DNA of 64,000 bases from Saprospiraceae bacterium (GTDB taxonomy: Bacteria > Bacteroidota > Bacteroidia > Chitinophagales > Saprospiraceae): the NCBI GenBank assembly GCA_016719855.1, contig JADJYH010000077.1, positions 69,521-133,520 of the forward strand. Reading direction: 5' to 3'. Of this stretch, positions 59,874-64,000 are shown piece by piece. The notes under the pieces were generated by a model. It was not told the DNA's origin and did no database searches. It worked only from the letters and a program-made list of their open reading frames with translations. A program made the position numbers and the translations under genes. Positions within the stretch are counted from its first letter, which is position 1. Each line of letters begins with the position of its first letter.

Positions 59874-60869
59874 ATGGTGTTCAATCTGAAACCTGCAAAA
59901 TACTTCTTTTGGGTGCTTTCCATCGGTCTTGGCATCGCAGGTCTCTCATTTGCCAACAACAACACCAGCCATATCTCCTCAAATCCTAAAATCCTCGATT
60001 CCTCAAATCCTTCCGAAGAAGATACCGTGAAATACCGGGGCTACAGACTTGAGATGACAGATGTTACCGTGCTGAAACGAACAGACGACTGGGTCAAGAT
60101 TCGGTTCAGCATCGTCAACTCTGGCCGGATGGACGTAGATTTTTCAAAAAAAGGTACGGAGCATTGGGTACAGGTCAATTTTGACCACACGCTTTTCAGC
60201 AACAAGCTGGGTGGCCTTCGAGAGAGCATACGCCAGACACTCTACGATGAAAATTTCAAGCTGCCGGCCGGGCAAACATTGCGGAGCAAAGAGCTGAAAG
60301 TGCCCATCGTGATTGTCAAAAAAGCAACGCAGCCGGAGCCTGTGGCCGAGGGCTTTGAGACCAAAGTCGGCACACCAACTGAGGTGTCAGAAGTAGAAGA
60401 CTCCGCCATGTTCACGGGCAAAGGCGGCGAAGAAGAACCCGCTGTTATTCCTTCCGTTCAGCCCGGCGTAGCAGATGATTGCCCCGATATCTACTTCCGT
60501 AGGCTCCAAATCATCGAGCAGGACGACAAATGGGCGACCATCGAGTACATCATTGCCAACAAGGGATTTGGCACTTTTAAGCTGTTTGACAAAGGCGGCA
60601 AGAATGTGGAGAAATTGGTGGTGAAAGCCTTTATTTCTGGTGTGCCCACGCTGTCGAGGGGTGCACTGCCGGCCGGTGGCCAAATCGTGAAGCCCCAGCC
60701 CGGCCAATCGGGCGACCTACTGCCCGGCGACACATACACGGGCCGGATGAAGGTTGACGTGAGAAAAAAGACCCGTTACATGAAAAGCCTTGTCCTTTCA
60801 CTGGACTCCGATCAGTTCAGGTTCGAATGCGACAAGACGAACAATACGGATGCGGTAATTTTGGATTGA
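59874..60869 (+). CDS. Secreted protein of unknown function
   Basis: 331 residues from ATG 59874 (MVFNLKPAKYFFWVLSIGLGIAGLSFA signal); an in-frame ATG at 59847 would add nine residues before the signal. Two copies of a beta-sandwich-like unit appear: TDVTVLKRTDDWVKIRFSIVNSGRMDVDF (~55-84) and LQIIEQDDKWATIEYIIANKGFG (~205-228). Each has the pattern D-x-W-x-x-I-x-F/Y-x-I-x-N, as in CARDB-like domains. An acidic linker separates them. No enzyme motif. Probably a periplasmic or surface structural protein. Confidence 0.65.
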   Translation: MVFNLKPAKYFFWVLSIGLGIAGLSFANNNTSHISSNPKILDSSNPSEEDTVKYRGYRLEMTDVTVLKRTDDWVKIRFSIVNSGRMDVDFSKKGTEHWVQVNFDHTLFSNKLGGLRESIRQTLYDENFKLPAGQTLRSKELKVPIVIVKKATQPEPVAEGFETKVGTPTEVSEVEDSAMFTGKGGEEEPAVIPSVQPGVADDCPDIYFRRLQIIEQDDKWATIEYIIANKGFGTFKLFDKGGKNVEKLVVKAFISGVPTLSRGALPAGGQIVKPQPGQSGDLLPGDTYTGRMKVDVRKKTRYMKSLVLSLDSDQFRFECDKTNNTDAVILD

Positions 60870-60889
60870 CGAGTTTTGTGAATTTACGA

Positions 60890-61017
60890 TTTACGACTGA
60901 CGATTTTGGATTGGGCTGCCAAGCCGAAATTAAAAGGGGTACGTAGCAATTTGCTTCGTACCCCTTTTAATTGTTGTTATGGGCTGCGCCCCACAATCGT
61001 AAATCGTCAGTCGTAAA
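60890..61017. repeat. 16-bp inverted repeat (second locus) around a terminator
   Basis: TTTACGACTGACGATT at 60890-60905 and its complement at 61002-61017, the same pair as at 19686-19772. Here it encloses the strong terminator hairpin. Confidence 0.75.
60928..60972. terminator. Bidirectional terminator between secreted gene and rpoD
   Basis: Perfect 16-bp arms AATTAAAAGGGGTACG (60928-60943) and complement (60957-60972), with an additional inner AGCAA/TTGCT pair. A/T tails on both sides serve the two convergent genes. Confidence 0.85.
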
Positions 61018-61020
61018 TCG

Positions 61021-61890
61021 TCAAGCCCCGAGGTAGTGCTTCAGCAGTTTGCTCCTGTTGGCGGAGCGGAGCTTGTTGATAGCTTTGTCCTTGATTTGGC
61101 GTACCCGCTCACGGGTGAGGCCGAACTTGTCGCCAATGTCTTCCAATGACATGGGATGCTCCACGCCGATGCCGAAATAGAGCTTGATGACGTCCATCTG
61201 GCGGTCGGTGAGGGTACTGAGCGAGCGCTCGATTTCGAGTCGCAGCGACTCGGTGTACTCCAAGTCTTGGTCGGTCTTCGGAGAGTGGATGTTCTCCAAC
61301 ACATCGAGCAGGGAGTTGTCCTCGCCGTCCACGAAGGGGGCGTCCATGCTCACGTGGCGGGCAGCCACACCGAGGGTGGTTTCTACCTCTTCGGTGGGTA
61401 TTTCGAGCAGGGTGGCCAGCTCCTCGGCGGAAGGCTCACGTTCGAAGCTCTGCTCCAGCTCGGAGAATGCTTTGTTGATTTTGTTCAGTGATCCCACCTT
61501 GTTCAGTGGTAGGCGCACGATACGGCTTTGTTCGGCCAAAGCCTGGAGGATGCTCTGGCGAATCCACCAAACGGCGTAGGAGATAAACTTAAAGCCCCTG
61601 GTCTCGTCGAAGCGTTGTGCGGCTTTGATGAGACCGAGGTTGCCTTCGTTGATGAGGTCGCTGAGGGAAAGGCCTTGATTCTGGTACTGCTTGGCCACGG
61701 AAACCACGAAGCGCAGGTTGGCTTTCGTGAGCTTTTCAAGGGCAGTTTGGTCGCCTTGCTTGATGCGTTTGGCCAAATCCACTTCTTCTTCCGGTGTGAG
61801 CAGGTCCACTTTTCCGATTTCCTGCAAGTATTTCTCAAGAGATTGGCTCTCCCGGTTGGTGATTGATTTTGTAATTTTAAGCTGTCTCAT
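61021..61890 (-). CDS. rpoD: Primary sigma factor RpoD (SigA), Bacteroidota short form
   Basis: 289 residues, intact. Region 1.2 SLEKYLQEIGKVDLLTPEEE, region 2 LINEGNLGLIKAAQRFDETRGFKFISYAVWWIRQSI, region 3 and region 4 GLTRERVRQIKDKAINKLR with the -35-type helix. Region 1.1 and the non-conserved insert of proteobacterial RpoD are absent, as is known for this phylum, whose promoters have unusual -33/-7 elements. Directs housekeeping transcription. Confidence 0.97.
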   Translation of the reverse strand: MRQLKITKSITNRESQSLEKYLQEIGKVDLLTPEEEVDLAKRIKQGDQTALEKLTKANLRFVVSVAKQYQNQGLSLSDLINEGNLGLIKAAQRFDETRGFKFISYAVWWIRQSILQALAEQSRIVRLPLNKVGSLNKINKAFSELEQSFEREPSAEELATLLEIPTEEVETTLGVAARHVSMDAPFVDGEDNSLLDVLENIHSPKTDQDLEYTESLRLEIERSLSTLTDRQMDVIKLYFGIGVEHPMSLEDIGDKFGLTRERVRQIKDKAINKLRSANRSKLLKHYLGA

Positions 61891-62087
61891 TAATCTCCAA
61901 AAATTTGAAAAGGTTTAGTGTTTACTTGCTCAAGTTTGTTTCAGAATATAGCTATGGAAAAAGAAGTTCTGGAATCAAGTGTTTGCCCATTTTGATAAAT
62001 CGTAAAAAATCAGATGTTGAACGTCTTGATTTTCAGATTGTTCTATCGGGAATCTGCCGCTTGGTTAAGGATTGGGTAAAAACGCTG

Positions 62088-62118
62088 CAAAAATAGCAGA
62101 ATTGAGTGAGGTTATCAA
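62088..62118 (-). promoter_or_regulatory. Promoter of rpoD
   Basis: Minus-strand TTG (62118-62116), 20-nt spacer, TATTTTTG (62095-62088): a close fit to the consensus. It leaves a leader of about 190 nt before ATG 61890, which holds no other recognised element. Confidence 0.55.
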
Positions 62119-62552
62119 CCAAAATGTATGGGCGTTAATTTATATCCCCGCTTTTTTAATGTGGAAGCCTCTGATTTTTAAAGGACTCTAGTGCAAAACC
62201 TAGGTTTATTTTATCGAAAAAAAACTTCTGAACGGCTAATTTTCCCCTCATTTGGGGGGATAGGTTGAAATTGATTCGATTTTTTTGAAAAATCCATATT
62301 TTCCTTTTTACTTGCGGCGTTTCTCGCAAAGAGGCTGCCAGCCTAGCACTTGGACAATCCTGTTGCTGTGCAAAAAGAAGCCTTGTTGCGTCACAATATT
62401 CATCAATGTTTACGGCAGTTTCGGCCAGTGCCTCGACTGCCATTTACCAATTAAATTAAGAGCGAAATGGCTCAAAATATGGTGCAAGGCGTTGGAAATC
62501 AACGACTTAGTGCCTAGTTTTCGGCCAATTTAAGCACAAAAAATCCAGCTGT
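62119..62552. other. Gene-free region between rpoD promoter and START-like gene
   Basis: About 430 bases. Short frames on both strands show no family resemblance. The stretch 62285-62533 has a plus-strand frame with several Cys (WTILLLCKKKPCC) that might be a degraded gene, but I cannot support it. TAGTTTTC at 62513-62520 is a near-miss -7 element for the next gene. Confidence 0.3.
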
Positions 62553-62941
62553 ATGAAACGTAAAAAGATTACACTGGAAGTTATACTCAAGGCCTCACCT
62601 TCCTTGTTGTATCAATTTTTCACCTCACCGTCAGAACTCGTCCGTTGGTTCTGCGACGATATTGAAGTGCAGGGCGAGACCCTCTACACATTTAGTTGGG
62701 GCGGCTATCCCGAGCTTGCCCGCCTCTCTCAGGACATCGAGGAGGAAATGGTACACTTTGAGTGGCTAGACGAAGACCGCTTGGGAGAGTACCTCGAGTT
62801 CAAAATCTACCAATCGCCCGTCACCAGCGGACCATCCTCGAAATTACCGACTTCTGCGACGCCGACGAGGTAGACCAACAAAAAGCCCTCTGGGATGCCC
62901 AAATCAAAATCCTGAAAACAGAGACGGGGAGCGGGAACTGA
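62553..62941 (+). CDS. START-like (SRPBCC) domain protein, frameshifted
   Basis: MKRKKITLEVILKASPSLLYQFFTSPSELVRWFCDD is the N-terminus of the Bacteroidota START-like family, followed by FSWGGYPELARL and HFEWLDED. Near 62826-62832 one base is missing; the next frame gives RTILEITDFCDADEVDQQKALWDAQIKILK and the stop at 62941, about 129 residues. The fold is a hydrophobic-ligand pocket of the AHSA1/Bet v1 type; its ligand is unknown. Convergent with the ABC exporter. Confidence 0.82.
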
Positions 62942-63049
62942 GGTGTTAAAATTTTGAGATTTTGACCAATGTCACCAAGCAAAAGGCACAATAGCGGCCT
63001 TATTGCTGCCTGTTTAGTGCAGCGTAACCTGCGCCCCGCCAAAGCCTCC

Positions 63050-64000
63050 TCATCCCACCGGCTGCAAAAACTGCATCTCGTACAGCTCCCGGTAGCGACC
63101 GTTTTCATTTTGCAGCAATTCTTCGTGGGTGCCAAACTCCCGAACCTGCCCTTTTTCCAAGACCAAAATCTTGTTGGCGTGGCGGATGGTGCTCAGGCGG
63201 TGGGCAATGATGATGCTCGTGCGCTTCGCAATCAGCCGCTCGATGGCATACTGGATGACCTACTCCGATTCCGGGTCAATGGACGAGGTGGCCTCGTCGA
63301 GGATCAGGATGTCAGGATCGAACACCAGCGCCCGCACGAACGAGATCAACTGGCGCTGGCCCATGCTCAGGGTAGCGCCCCGCTCCTGCACCTGGTAGTC
63401 GTAGCCACTAGGCAGCTTCTCGATGAACTCGTGCGCTCCAATCATTTTGGCCGCCTCCACCACCTGCTCCCGGCTGATGCCGTCGTTGCGGAGCGTGATG
63501 TTCTCCAGCACCGTGCCGCTGAACAGGAACACGTCCTGCAAGACCACGGCCATGTGGTTGCGGAGGGCATGAAGCTCGTAGTCCCGGATGTTCACCCCGT
63601 CAATTTCGATGCTCCCTTTTTGCGTTTCGTACAGCCGGTTGAGGATGCTGATGATACTCGTTTTGCCGGAACCCGTGCTGCCCACGATGGCCAGCGTCTC
63701 GCCGGGCTGGATGTTGAAACTTACGTCTTTCAGCACCCAGTCCTGCTCGGTGTAGGCGAACCAGATGTTTTTGAACGCCACTTCGCCCCGCAGTTTTTTG
63801 GGCAAAATTTGGCCCTCGTTCTTGATATGGTCGCTGCGGTCGAGCAGGGCGAAGACCCGCTCGGAAGCCACGAGCCCCATTTGCAGGGTGTTGAACTTGT
63901 CGGCAAGCATCCGTATCGGGCGGAAGAGCATGTTGAGGTAGAGGGGGAAGGCCACCAGCGCACCCAGCGATACGTCGCTTGAGAGGCTCTCTCGTGCGCC
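63050..64000 (-). CDS. MsbA-type ABC exporter, C-terminal part, with in-frame stop (partial at right edge)
   Basis: The frame is open to the right edge, so the N-terminal membrane domain lies outside. Visible: the last membrane helix and coupling region (FPLYLNMLFRPIRMLADKFNTLQ), Walker A GSTGSGKTS, Q loop VLQDVFLFSG, signature LSMGQRQLISFVRAL, Walker B ILILDEATSSID. A TAG at 63260-63262 interrupts at DPESE; translation would otherwise go on VIQYAIERLIAKRTSIIIAH with the H-loop and end MQFLQPVG at TGA 63050. One base change (CAG to TAG) explains the stop. The family exports lipids, peptides or drugs as a homo- or heterodimer. Confidence 0.83.

Noticed and set aside
62285..62533. Possible transposase relic in a Cys-rich short frame
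   Set aside because: No DDE or other transposase motif and no terminal repeats; cannot be supported.
63260..63262. Stop-codon reassignment (TAG as sense)
   Set aside because: UppS ends in TAG at its normal C-terminus, and the other genes use normal stops; a single base change is simpler.
62969..63982. Plus-strand open frame of 337 codons
   Set aside because: Antisense to the ABC exporter, which carries Walker A, signature and Walker B motifs.

Overview
The window looks like a chromosomal segment of a Bacteroidota bacterium, probably from the Saprospiria/Chitinophagia side of the phylum (inference). The evidence is a protein with GEVED modules and a type IX secretion (T9SS) C-terminal sorting domain, a CotH-like protein that also ends in a T9SS-type tail, a short RpoD lacking region 1.1, a TraR/DksA-like protein without its zinc cysteines, promoter matches to the Bacteroidota -33/-7 consensus (TTG-N17-21-TAnnTTTG), and tandem 800-residue FtsX-type permeases. 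I see no rRNA, CRISPR array, intact insertion sequence or prophage. One tRNA (Ala, GGC) is present.

Layout. 1-3.8 kb: end of a giant secreted GEVED protein and a DUF5106/thioredoxin lipoprotein, convergent over a strong terminator. 4.1-4.5 kb: a ribbon-helix-helix protein and tRNA-Ala. 5.0-13.3 kb: a co-directional cluster of lipid kinase, a membrane-methyltransferase/BtaA-like fusion, a GNAT-like protein, a fold-III PLP decarboxylase, a class II aldolase with an unfamiliar N-terminal domain, and an ABC permease plus ATPase. I read this as a candidate pathway for making and exporting an uncommon amino-lipid; it is the most interesting part of the window. 13.4-18.2 kb: envelope genes (WecA/TagO-like transferase, UppS, BamA). 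18.3-24.9 kb: geranylgeranyl-reductase-like flavoprotein behind a MITE-like inverted repeat, DksA-like protein, DUF2279 protein, a decayed nucleotidyltransferase pair, an SLC13 transporter and a lipoprotein. 24.9-26.6 kb: LytS/LytTR two-component system. 26.7-33 kb: CotH protein, double NTF2-like protein, and an IorA/IorB-type molybdenum oxidoreductase. 33-33.8 kb: a HigBA-like toxin-antitoxin pair with an operator over its promoter. 34-37.5 kb: an unknown secreted protein, an amidohydrolase and a Gfo/Idh/MocA oxidoreductase. 37.7-56.1 kb, all minus strand: sigma-54 response regulator, histidine kinase, membrane-fusion adaptor, two ABC ATPases and five tandem 800-residue permeases, with a candidate sigma-54 promoter and two palindromic upstream sites between regulators and transporter. 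56.3-64 kb: ABM-domain protein, hotdog thioesterase, S41 protease, Lrp/AsnC regulator, secreted unknown, RpoD, START-like protein and the C-terminal part of an MsbA-type ABC exporter with an in-frame stop.

Caution. About twenty genes are interrupted by one or a few single-base indels, often in short homopolymers, while the flanking reading frames still encode well-conserved sequence. Many of these are probably assembly errors rather than real pseudogenes. I give full spans for such genes and note where the frame changes. The two promoter-distal permeases (37.7-42.6 kb) are broken much more heavily and may be genuinely decaying.
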